Source: Miscanthus floridulus (lineage: Eukaryota > Streptophyta > Magnoliopsida > Poales > Poaceae). Taken from it: a DNA stretch of 64,000 bases. The notes beneath the pieces were generated by a model that was given only the letters and a program-made list of their open reading frames with translations, had not been told where the DNA came from and did not search any database. Both the position numbers and the translations under genes were made by a program. Below are positions 47,096-58,100 of this stretch, in pieces (positions within the stretch are counted from its first letter, which is position 1; every line of letters begins with the position of its first letter). The stretch covers positions 22,777,265 through 22,841,264 of the forward strand of contig NC_089589.1 in the NCBI RefSeq assembly GCF_019320115.1, in the 5' to 3' direction.

Positions 47096-47217
47096 TAAGT
47101 ATTATACAACACTTGCTTGAAGGCACATGAGATGCCAATAAGTTCCCTCACTTGCTGAATGCCATATGGAATAGACCTCCGTGTGTCAATGAGGTCAAGT
47201 ATAAATTAACACAACAG

Positions 47218-47332
47218 TGTACTTGGTGATGTCAGGGATAAATTGTACAACACACGTGAACGTTCTCGTCACCTATTGTCATCTGGAATTTCTGAGATTC
47301 CAGAGGAGGCAACTTTTACTAACGTTGAACAG
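47218..47332 (+). pseudogene. Captured exon of unknown gene
   Basis: Bounded by AG (47216-47217) and GT (47333), phase-consistent, translating [20 protein letters not shown] and [15 protein letters not shown]. It is charged and helical in character. I do not recognise the family. It lies between the two WG/GW pieces on the opposite strand. Confidence 0.35.
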
Positions 47333-47654
47333 GTTTGCTCTTTTTTCTGTGATATACATATTAGTGACTGCAACCATCATACTTATAGTAATCTAATTAC
47401 CACCTTCTAAGTTGCAGTTTCGTGCCGCGCTGCTCTCCCCTTCCCTAACTATGCCTTGTGACTTTTTTTGTTTTGTACTACTCTTGAGTGGCTGTGATGA
47501 ATCAAGTTTCCATTAGAGAACTTCTGCACTTTAGCACCTTATGAGCTGGTACTTGGGATATTTTATTCTGTTTGCTGCTTAACTAGGATGGCTTGTACCA
47601 GTACAAGCAACCAGTTCTGTGGCCAGTTCAATTCCCATTAGAGAGAGAGAATTA

Positions 47655-47765
47655 AATTAAGTTCCAGAATCATTCACAGCACTAGCATTTTGTTCCCAAC
47701 TTGAGTTCATTGTTGTGCCATTTTTCCATGAGTTGCCTTTCTGAATATTTTGCTCTCCAACTTAA
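47655..47765 (-). pseudogene. Second WG/GW fragment
   Basis: Repeats about 110 bp of the 46995-47095 piece with a few changes (NSWKNGTTMNSSWEQN). The two copies are about 650 bp apart in the same orientation, so part of the captured segment was duplicated inside the element or captured twice. Confidence 0.6.
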
Positions 47766-49514
47766 GTATTATACAACACCTTTCTAGTTTCTTTAGTTCT
47801 TTACTCTGATTTGGCAAATAGATCCATGTCAACTCAGCGTGATAACAGGAGCAAAGCATGTTTATTTCAGCCAGCCTACAGGAACCATGCCAGTTGATTT
47901 TTCTATTATACTACTTTTCCTATTTTTCTTTTTTTTTTCCTTGATTTGAATCTGGGGAAATCACATCAGCAGCCGTTCTAAGAATCTAGGGAAATCACAT
48001 CAGCAGCCTCCTATTGATTTAATTTGAATGTATGTTATGTTAGCAATATTTTTCTTTCTTTTTTCCTTGATCTTTTCTTACTAGTAGGCTAGTAGTGTAA
48101 AGCATTTTGACAGGAAGGACATCTTGTAACCTTGTATGTGCATCAGGTAAACCTTATCGATGGCTTGAAACATTATGCCGACGTATTCTAAACGCACAAT
48201 TAAAGCCAACATATGTATCCTCTCAGTCATTTAGTTCTTTGTATCTGCATTTTGTACTGAATTTATGTGTTATCCATTTACATGCCCATCCACTTGCAAT
48301 GTGTGGTACGAAAAAGTAAAGTTAATGTTTGTTTCTTACCTGTTGCGTATTTAACCAGTTGAGTATTAACAAAATGTTATCTGAACGCTTAGTTGTCTGC
48401 AGGGGCTTTGGCTAAACAAATTTTATACTTTCCAATGACAAGTTACAACTGTGGGATATGTAGGATGGCTTTTTTTCTATGAAGTCTGGAGGAACTTAGC
48501 AAATACTACCTCCTGTATCGCAGTGACATTTTGGTTTTGCCCTAAGTTCTAATCTGTGTTCTATGCTTTCTCAAAGTGTATTAAGGTTGCTTGTGTTTAC
48601 AGAACAAAACATGTGTCTCGAATCAGAACAAGAGCTTAAATGTTTTTTAGCAACATGTTGATAACTTTTGAGATAAAACAGCTAGCATGAAATCCCCTAA
48701 ATATCGCTGATAAATCAATTAAAATAAGCTCTCATTGAACAGGTCTTATGCACACTTTCATTATCTTCCAAATGTTCCATCTCAGTTACATATGACTCAT
48801 GCTTTTCGAAATTGTCTTTCCTATTTCTATAACAGGAGTCAAAGTCACAAATTCTTCGCAGCCAGTTGCAAGTAAGAACTATTCTTTATGCCCTATTGCA
48901 TGATGGCATTTCATCTGTTATTGTTCCTTGCAATCATGTATGTCCACAGTTATGAAAGTGGGTACTGTTAGAGGATATGTGTAGAACTTCAAGTAGAGAG
49001 ACCTAATCCGTTCATTCCCAACTGAATTCTTGTTTTCATAAATGGCACCTGCACTAGTAAGCCATGAGCATGTGTGTTGTCTGAGCCATCTAGCACGTTT
49101 ATGGCACAAGTATGCCTCTTGCCAGTTCTGATTCCTACCTGGCCAAACCCATGTTCACTTAAAACTAATTATTAATTCCACTGCTCACTTGAACTATTTA
49201 TTTATTGATTACAACTTAAGTCTGTTATGTTGAGAAAACCCACCTAGAGTTCTTTCTTAGCACCTTGAGATTAAGCCTGTTATATTGAAAAAGCCCACCT
49301 AGACTGCTTCCATAGCAACTTGAGATGTTTGATCACCTTTCAGAGTGGTCTTCACATCCTTCTAGTCTGGCCTTTGCATTTCTCTGTTTTGTGCCTTGGG
49401 TGATGCCGACATGCATAGCTCCTTTCTTTTTTTTCTGAAATTTATTTATGGTGTAATAATCTTTCAGTTGTCTTATGACATTATTGGTAATCCCTTATCT
49501 GATTGCCATAACAG
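47766..49514. other. AT-rich interior of CACTA-3, no gene recognised
   Basis: Intron-like sequence with no convincing coding frames. A short pair of near-identical sentences (ttaagcctgttat-type, gaaaa-cccacctaga) occurs near 49215-49300. The last exon-like piece begins at 49515. Confidence 0.4.
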
Positions 49515-49592
49515 GTTGCTCGAGCAGAGGCTGAACATGCCATTCAACTTAGGCAACGATTTGATGGTGCCGTTGTCGCAAATGGCACATGA
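49515..49592 (+). pseudogene. Terminal exon-like piece with stop
   Basis: After an ACAG acceptor the frame reads VARAEAEHAIQLRQRFDGAV and ends VANGT-TGA at 49590-49592, followed by 3'-UTR-like AT-rich sequence. It is coiled-coil-like. It probably belongs with the other captured plus-strand exons, but the joining is not established. Confidence 0.35.
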
Positions 49593-49884
49593 TCTAGTTC
49601 TAGTCTGCTAATGATTACCCCAACAGAACAAACAGCTGCTATGATACAGGGTTCTAGAGTATTCATGTTGAACATGTAGATGACCAGATATCATATTTGT
49701 ATATATGATATATGTGCTGATAGATCAGATTGATTCTATTTTTGACATAAGTATTGACTCCATTCATGATGAACTACTGATTTGTGTATTATTTGAATGA
49801 AACCTTGTTGGTCATGCACAGAAATTACTGTATGGAAAATATATATTTTAATATGTTGTTGCTACTGTTTCTAAATCCCAAAAT

Positions 49885-50070
49885 CAATCCCTAAACCCTA
49901 ACTACCTAACCAAACCTTAACTATCCTAAATCATTAACAAATTCTAAATCACTATCCTAACAAATTCTAAATCACTATCCTAAATCACTAACAAATCCTA
50001 ACAAATTCACTAACCTAACTATCCTAAATCACTAATAAATCCTAACAAATTCACTAACCTAACTAAAATA
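49885..50070. repeat. Degenerate tandem repeat of CTAAATCACTAACAAATC type
   Basis: Low-complexity sequence built from cctaaatcactaacaaat and ctaactatcctaaatcact words, strongly depleted in G on the plus strand. No coding content. Confidence 0.75.
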
Positions 50071-50099
50071 ACAATCATAATAACATGAAATCGAGAGAG

Positions 50100-50515
50100 C
50101 CTACCTTGATATGAGCGGGTGGGCGGCTGGCGGCCGTGACGCGCCCGGAGTGGGCGGGCGCGACGGTCGCGTGCGGCGCGGGCGGGCGGCCGGCAGACAG
50201 CCGCTGTGGTCGGCGTGCGGGCACGGCGGCGGCAGGCGCGGCGGCGGCGGCGCTTCGGGTAGGGGCGGCTGCCAGAGGCAGGGTGGGCGGCTCGCGGGCA
50301 GGGGCGGCTCGCAGGCAATATTTATCTGACCCTGCCGCGCCATGCTCTGTGGCGCGTCAGTGCCGCGCCAAGATCGGTGGCGCGGCAGACGCTGCCACGT
50401 CACCGGTCAGCAGCCCCGGTCTTCGCCACGTCACCCTCCTGCCGCGCCACCGTGCATGGCGCGGCACAGGCATTTCGTCGCGCCATAACAATAGGCGCGG
50501 CCAAAAGTGTTAGTT
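50100..50515. repeat. GC-rich element end with TGCCGCGCCA repeats
   Basis: A GC-rich block followed at 50333-50510 by repeated TGCCGCGCCA / TGGCGCGGCA words in both orientations. It resembles the repeat architecture at 37340-37545, with a different core. ORFs across it on both strands have biased composition and no domain. Probably one end of a DNA transposon; family unknown. Confidence 0.5.
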
Positions 50516-51117
50516 TAAAAAAAACGATGTTAGATTTAAAATTAGTTTACAAAAAGTGTTTAAATTAAAAAAAATCGCCGTATCACCCTTTGCTGGCCGG
50601 AGGACCTGCGTGCGTTGTTCTTGTTCCTCGTCGTGCGCTCCATCCAGACTTGCACCTGGAAAAGGAGGATGTAATAATGTTCTGGACGGAGGAATCGGTG
50701 GATCAATCCATCTCAGAATAATAATCTGCTCTGACGCCGGCGAATACGACGCGTTTCGCACTACTACTGAAGGAACGTTTTCCGTGGCCTTGCCGCAGTC
50801 AGCCACGCGGGTGGAGTGGACACGGAGGCATACGTACAGTAACCATCAAGATTGGTGTGACGCAAGTTGCTGTCGGCATACGGGCATTGGAGTCTCTCGA
50901 CCAACTCTGAGTCGAGATGAAAGTGATAAGCTGACGTGAACATCGCATGGCCCAGGCTGCTATGGATCGGAGTACTGCTTGACGGTGTGCATGTCAAGCC
51001 TCGCCTCCTTGTCCTCGGTGTCCCTACCGGGGGCCCAGGCTCGACCAGAATCCGGCTTCGGCTTCGGCTTCGGTTTCGGGGTCATCTTCGGAGTCGTCGC
51101 CTCGTCGGACGCCAAAG

Positions 51118-51292
51118 GGTTTGTTTAGATCACCTCCAAATTCAAGTTTTTTCACTCTCTCTCCATCACATCAATTTTTAGCCGCTTACATGGAGCATTA
51201 AATGTAGGTAAAAAAAATAACTAATTGCACAGTTTAGTTCGAAAGTGCTACTATTCATCGGTTTGAAATTTTTTTACAATCTAAACATGGCC
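51118..51292. mobile_element. MITE-like element
   Basis: Starts gggtttgtttagatcacctc and ends with caatctaaacatggcc; GTTTAGAT/ATCTAAAC form inverted ends. The interior words (cttacatggagcattaaatg, gtaggtaaaaaaaataact) match a MITE type that is very common in grasses, here shortened. The target duplication is unclear (AAA on both sides). It lies upstream of the TATA box of NLR copy E. Confidence 0.6.
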
Positions 51293-51619
51293 AAAGTTTT
51301 CCTCAACCAGATTGAAACCGAGTGGGCCCGTTATTGGTTGGCAGTAGCAATCATTCAACCACTCCACTGTTTTTCTGTGACGACTGAGACGCTGGAAAGG
51401 ACATTTGCAGCAATGGCGATGTGCGGTGGACGTGGACGCGGTGCGGGCCTTGTCGTTTGTGATGTGTGCTGGAAAGGACATCTTGATGGAGTGGGCCTTC
51501 TCTGGATACATTCCTTCCTGGGCGACCCGGGCCCTCGTGTCTCGTGACCCGTCAGAAAATGTATCCCTTACTTGCTTCCAGGTGGATACAAGCGTCCTCT
51601 CCCCTCCGTCGTAGGCAGT

Positions 51620-52720
51620 GTGTGTATAAAGCATGCATGCCTCCTCTGCTTCTACGCGTCTCTCTCATTCATTCATTCATTCATGTCACACACATCACTG
51701 TTGTGCTGATCGATCCGTCCACTCTCGTATCCGGGCGCGAGAGCCTCGGATCGGAAGGAGCCAGCTGCGAGCTTGCGAACTCGTCGATCGTCTTGCAGTC
51801 CTGCTCGGTAACTGTAAGCACTTCTGCTCGATCTGTCTGTTTTGCTTTTATTTGAAATAATGAAAAAGAATGACCCTCCCTTACAGGTCGTATTCAGCCA
51901 ACCAACCACTGACGAATAATAAGCCATTCGTTTTTGCAGAGTTGATTGCATCCATTCGTTGTGATTCAAACCCAACTTTCATTTTTTGTTTGGCGAAGAT
52001 ACCCATCATCGTGGTCTTGATCGGTAACTGTGTAAGCAGTAAGCACCCAATATTGATTGCACTTCTCCTCGAGCTGTTTCTTTTTCTTTTATTTCAAATA
52101 TTGACCCTTCCTAGAGATCGCATTGAACGAACCACTGACGAATAAGCTATTCTTATTTGCAGAGCTGATTGCAGCCATTCGTTTTGGTTCAAACCCCATC
52201 TTTTAACTTCTTCCGTATTTGTTCGGCGAAGATACCCATCATCGTGGTTTCCAGTTATACAAAAATTGTATGTCGCCCCCTTCCTCTCTTCCGTTCTGGT
52301 TTGCTTCATTCATCTGCTTCATCTGTTGATCCAATCATCCCCTCTGTCGATCTATTCTCAGGGCGCACAGGTCCGATCGGTGCCAGGTGACAGCTGCCAG
52401 CGAGCGAGCTCGTCGATCATCTTGTTCTGTAATAGTAAGCACTCCATATTCAGCACTTGTCGATCTGTTTCTTTTTAAAAAAAATTAATAATCTTAACTA
52501 GTCCCTAGAGGTCGCATTGGACCAGCCACCGATCATTTTTTTTAGATATAAAGGGCCGATCATAAGCTATTCGTAATTTCAGAGTTGATTGCAACCATCT
52601 GTTCTATATATATCGTCGTGGTTTCCAGTTATACAAAAGTTCCATGTTGTCCCCATCTCTGTGTCCCTTCTGGTGTGGTTGCTTCATCAGTTGATATTTA
52701 TAGGGATTTTTGTCCCCAGG
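51620..52720 (+). promoter_or_regulatory. NLR copy E promoter and repeated 5' leader
   Basis: A TATA box (TATAAA at 51625-51630) is followed by a leader that contains three diverged repeat units (about 51786-51960, 52005-52190 and 52410-52605). Each has gtaagcac, a T-rich stretch, a gaccctcc / gacccttcc-like block, and an acceptor-like ttgcag or ttcag before agttgattgcaaccat-type sequence. The phrase gaagatacccatcatcgtgg also occurs twice (about 51996 and 52227). It looks like a duplicated 5'-UTR exon/intron cassette about 2.5 kb upstream of the ATG at 55130. Transcription is inferred only. Confidence 0.5.
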
Positions 52721-52859
52721 TCACTAAGAAAAGAGTGGATTTGCGCACAGCGCATTGTACTCAATGAATTAGTCACAAACACGTTGCGAAAACATTAGTT
52801 TTGTCCATGACACACCATGCCCAGTCAAAGGACCATATTGCCCTTGACACTCTCTTCCC

Positions 52860-53640
52860 TTTGACACATTTTCACATTGGACCATGTTTGTGGCTAAAAC
52901 CGGCAATGATATCACTGCCAGTTTGAGCCATGAACCGGCAATAATATTGGGTCATCACTGCGATTTTTGGCTAAAAGCACCACTGATACTATCACTATTG
53001 GTTCATGGCTTGATTCGGCGGTCATTTGAACTTAGTAACTTTCTCATATGATGTTTGATGAAGACTATACCAAAGTTGTAATACTCGACAAGATCTACAA
53101 CTTTTTAGTACAAACTTTTTTTTATTTGAGATCATTTGAATGTCTAAATATACACCACAAGATTTTATAGAGTTAATATCAAAGGAGTCCATATGTTCTA
53201 TAGTCACAAGTGGGTGTGTAGTTGTAGTTAAGGATATCGGATGGAGAAGCGACCAAAATAAAAGTTGTAGATCTCGAAGAGCTATGCAACTTTGTAGTTG
53301 ACAACGTTTTCATTTGAAATCTATTCAACAAAAATTATGTTTAATTTCTCAAATTCAAAATTCGAATGGGGAAAATCCCAAAACAAAAGTTGTAGATCTT
53401 GAAAAGTTGTGCACATTTGTAGATGACAACTTTTTCATTTGAAATCATCTGTCCAAGGAAAATTACGGTTGAATTTCCTCACATCTGAAATTGAAATTCT
53501 TTAAATGACCTCGAATGGAGAAATGACCAAAAGCAAAGTTGTAGAACTCGGAAAGTTATAAAACTTTGTAGTTGACAATTTTTCATTTGAATTCATTTCA
53601 TATCCCAAATACTCATTTTAAAACCATATAACATAACATG
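52860..53640. repeat. CACTA-like remnant with three 110-130-bp tandem units
   Basis: Begins with ACCGGCA / CACTGCC words like those in the 9357-9590 and 59099 elements. About 53230-53610 contains three diverged units with caaaagttgtagatct, aactttgtagttgacaa and ttttcatttgaaat. These are typical interior repeats of grass non-autonomous elements. No termini found and no gene. Confidence 0.6.
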
Positions 53641-55129
53641 GAGAGGACGAATATCCCAAAAGAACACAAACGTCTTATGGTCTAAAAAAACACAAACATC
53701 TTACATGTGGAGTGGTTAGGGGAAAAATACGCGAAGCCAGAGGTAGGGATTTCAAGCGCTAGAAGTTGATGATGGACAAATTGCAGTAGCCAGCGACGGA
53801 GCTAGAAACTTCTAGAGTCTCGCTTTGGTACAAACAAAAAAAAACTCATTGCACTTCGCTGATGGGCCTGGGTGGCCCCTTGTTGTTGCTGGGCGGTGGC
53901 ATCTGTATTACTGCTCAGCGGCAAAGGAGAGATCTAGTGTGCCTAGTCGAAGCCAACAACATGATTGTTGGCCACCAGAGGGGGAAAAGGAGATTAGGTA
54001 CGGAGAAATAAAACGCATGCAAAGGGAATGGAGAGTGGGCCCGTGGGCTAGCTAGTCATTTTATTTGCTTGGGTGTGCTGGAGACACAAAACACAAAATC
54101 ATGGTGTGCTACAAACTTCCTTTTATTGTGGACAAAAATCCCTATATATAAACATTCTCCTCTACCTTGTGGTTGTGTGTGTGTGTTTATATTTGAAGCT
54201 GTTCAGAGTAAAACAAAAAAAAATTATCTGCCACTACCAGCTCAGTTAACTAGGTGGCCATGCCCAACAATAAATAAAGTTGCCTTCGTTCACCAACTAA
54301 AGCAGCCCCAGCGTAGCCCCCGCAGGCACACCTCACGTCTCCTAGCTCACGCCTCCGTTGCCGGCTAGCCGCAATCCTCGCTATCGGCCCTCAGCCCTTC
54401 AGACACCACCTACTCCCACCTCCGCCAGCGTCCGTCAAGCAGAGCAGTAGCCCACACCACACTGAGCCAGAGGCCAGATCCAGGCATCTCCAACCGTGCA
54501 CCTGCTAGGCAAACCACGCCGGCACTTGGTCAAACGTTACGTACTTCCAGTTCCAGCCATCGCTCAACAGGTCCGTTTCCTTGACGCCGGAACCGAAGGA
54601 CACACACAGCATTAATTCTCTTTTCCCCGCTGCAAATCAAGGTGTATACGCCTAGTCTTTCCCAGCCCTCTCTATTTTTATTTTCATCCGCTTTCTTTCT
54701 TTCTTTCCTTCTAGTTTTTGTTGGAGATATTATACTCTTCTTCCACTCACAAATATACTCACACAAGGGTGACGGCTTGAGATTGGTGTAGCTGCTTTTG
54801 ATTTTTAGGTGCCCAAGTATATAATATTTCAACATCATCCATAGATCAAACTTCATCATATTCTCGTCTGCTAGCTACTCATTAATTTATTAACTCCGTT
54901 ATCATTTTAGCTTGCTACTATGAGCCAGATCTGGTACCAAAAGTACTCAGTTATCATTTAAATGTGATTATTCTAGTACCTATCTACTGCTGCAGTGTTC
55001 CCTTTTGAATAATAGTGCCAAGGTTATAGGGGCCTCGGTACTTTAACCATCAAGATTACCTTTCCTTTAAAACGAAACAGGTAATTTTTTTTATCTAATT
55101 TCGATTTTGTAGATACCGAAGCAGCAAAA
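53641..55129 (+). other. NLR copy E upstream region, no gene recognised
   Basis: No supported coding sequence. A leader exon probably begins after the AG at 55109-55110 (ttttgtag then ataccgaagc), 19 bases before the ATG at 55130. A C-rich stretch at 54290-54500 contains short ORFs with no domain. Confidence 0.5.
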
Positions 55130-58100
55130 ATGGTGGTGGTACTGGATGCTTTAGCATCCTACCTCCAAGACATGTTGTTGGAGATGGCTAAAGAAGAGGT
55201 GCGTCTGCTCTTAGGTGTTCCCGATGAGATAAAAAAGATGGGGATGAAGCTTGGGGACCTTAAGAGGTTCCTCGCCGATGCTGACGAGAGGAACATCAGC
55301 GACCAGAGTGTGAAATCATGGGTGAGAGAGCTTAGGATTGCCATGTATGATGCTACCAACATCCTTGATTTGTGCCAGCTCAAGGCGATGGAACGGGGTC
55401 GAAGCTGTGATATGGGCTGCTTCAATCCCTTGCTCTTTTGTATGAGGAATCCTCTCCATGCTCATGACATCGGTAATCGCATAAAAAGTCTTAATGAGAG
55501 GCTAGATGACATTGAGAAGCGTAGCAAAACCTTCAACTTCATTAACCTTGCATCTTATGAGGATAACAACACAAAAAGGTAGAATCCTCCCTTCGCGCTA
55601 GGCGTGAGACAACAGGGGGGGATGAGTTAGATGTGGTTGGTGAGAAGATTGAGGAGGACACAAGAAATCTTGTGGATTTGCTCACGAAGAAGGACAAAAA
55701 TGTACATAAACACAAAAATGTTATGGTTTATGCTATTGTGGGAGTAGGAGGGATTGGCAAAACCACCCTTGCCAAGAAGATCTTTAATCATGACTCCATC
55801 AAACAAGAGTTTCAAAAGAGAATATGGTTGAGTGTCAATCAAGAATCTAACGATGTTGAACTACTAGAGAGAGCAATCACTGGAGCAGAAGGAAACCATC
55901 AAGCACCAAAAAACACAAAGGACACACTAGAGCGAACCCTTAAGGAAGCCTTGAAGGAGGAAGCCTTGAAGGACTGCAAGACTTTATTGGTGATGGATGA
56001 TGTCTGGGACCACCATGCATGGGAGGGTGTCCTCAAAACTCCATTATTAAGCGTCCTAGCTCAAGGTAGTTGTGTCCTCGTTACCACAAGACATGACATG
56101 GTCGCCAAAGGCATGATGGCGGAGGTGCCCTACCACCATGTCAACAAATTAGAGCAAGAAGATGCCTGGTCTTTGCTCAAGAAGCAGGTTCGTATAAGTT
56201 AATTTATAGCTTTATTTTGTTACACATTCATGCATGTGCATTTGCTACACTATTTATTCAGATGTCGGTAATCTTGCACATTTTCTTCACATTTGCTTTA
56301 CTATCTATTTATAAAATTGTGTCTTGAGAGGAATCATTTTATTCATCAACCTAAACCTATAAAATGATGTGGCACTCTTAGAAACCACAGAAAGAAAATT
56401 TACACTGAAGATGCCCTTATGCGCATGGTTGTACAAAATAGTTATTTGTTTTAGCATTAATATTAGAAATCTAGGGTCTGTAAAGCACTTTCAAAACACT
56501 ACTACACAAACATTATCACCGCTTGCTTGAAAACCACCATCACCACTGGTTTTGCGATTCGACGGTGATGCTCACCTTCATCACCGCCACATTGAAACCG
56601 ATATTGAAAGTTGAATAAACATAATTAAAAAATACACGTGTCATGTGTGCCTGCAGTCGTCCATGATGGTCTACGCTAGCTGCCCCTAGCGGCCAGGATT
56701 GTGACATCGTGATCCATCTCTATGTTGGGCGGCGTCCGCCATGCTGCTGAGGGCCATGGGTGGTGTCTGCGCCCGCGCCGATGGCAGATCTGATATTCGG
56801 GCCGCGGTACTACAATGGGATAGAGAGGGGACCCGGAGGGAGTGCTGGTGAGGGAGAGAGGGGGCGGAAGGAAGTGCTCGAGTAAGGGAGAGAGAGGTGG
56901 TCAGTAGGTGGGGTGTCGGTGAGGGAGTGAGAATGGGCTAGGGTTTCTGACCGGCTATATACTCAAAACCGGTTTTCACTGCCACAAATGGTGGTGAAAG
57001 CCATTTTTATCAACGGTTCAATTACCGGAGGTGATATATTTTTACGGATGTTTCTAATAGAATCAAAATAGTGTTGGCGAAATCCATTTCTATAGTAGTG
57101 AAATGTCATTAAAGAATCATGAACACAGAGCATGATAAAGAACAGGCGAAATAAAAGCCTAAAAGGAATAAGCGTAAACTACAAACAATAATAAAGTTAG
57201 TAACATGTAGTAATATTTTTTTTAAAAAAAATCTTACATTACACAAATGACTGTAGGTGCTTGTGAAGTTTCGTAAGAGCTCATGTACAAGCATTATTAC
57301 ATTGTTACTAATACTTGTGGTCGCAACTCTATAGATTTTTTTGAGAGCCACAACTCTTTAGATGTTCATGAGATTAAGATTTCTAAACTTTTACTCTAAT
57401 GTATCCTTTCGTTGCAAAGGGCGTCTGGTGCTTAGGTTTAATATCTCCAAGACCAAGTCCCATCCTCCACGGTCTGATAAAGAATCAGCAATTTATAGCC
57501 TGTACTATTAAAGCCAATCAGGACTGGACATTACTGTTTAATGATGGGAATGTTAGGCTTTCTCTTGTTGCCTAATTTATTTTGTTCTAAATTTTCAGAA
57601 GTCCTATTATTAGGTGATAGGAGTGTAACTTTTTAAATATCTCACCGAGTTAGACATTAAAATAACATATAACATATGTAATTTTTATCCTTTTCTCTAA
57701 CAACCTTTTCAAACTATTATAATTTTACTAGATCCTGTAAACATGTTAAAATAAAATCAATGATTTAAAGTTCAATTCTGAACATGGCGTAAAAAGTTAG
57801 GAAAAGTACTCACGGGGCCTTTGGCATATATTCTGATTGACAGGTTTTACCATAGACACTTGAGTAATTGTCCATGTAACTTGCCTCACTTGTCTCATCT
57901 CTAGAATGGTTAAAAAGCTAAGGATACAAGGGATATCACATTAGGCTTATCTGCATCCAAGAGAGTATGAATAAGGGAGAAAAACGTAGCTTCTTCAGGT
58001 CAAGATGTGCAGACTTTAATAACCTTTCCAGTTGGATCCTAATAATTGACTTCCGTCCATTCGTTTTTCTACCAGGGGTGTTTGGTCCTTTTATGAATAA

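Larger units (their letters stand above)
44694..49870 (+). mobile_element. CACTA-3 with captured host gene fragments (3' end not found)
   Basis: Starts CACTACTGGAAACTTG at 44694, a close match to CACTA-2's terminal repeat. ACAGAAAAAT-type subterminal repeats run to about 45000, then a GC-rich leader. Instead of TNP2 there are exon-like pieces of apparent host origin (plus-strand pieces at 46383-46493, 46573-46649, 47218-47332 and 49515-49592; minus-strand WG/GW pieces at 46820-47095 and 47655-47765). I found no CCAGTAGTG end up to 58000, so the right border is unknown and the end coordinate is only where gene-like features stop. Confidence 0.55.

Noticed and set aside
52094..52478. Short ORFs in the NLR copy E leader
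   Set aside because: They follow the repeated leader units but differ between units by non-triplet indels; possible upstream ORFs at most.
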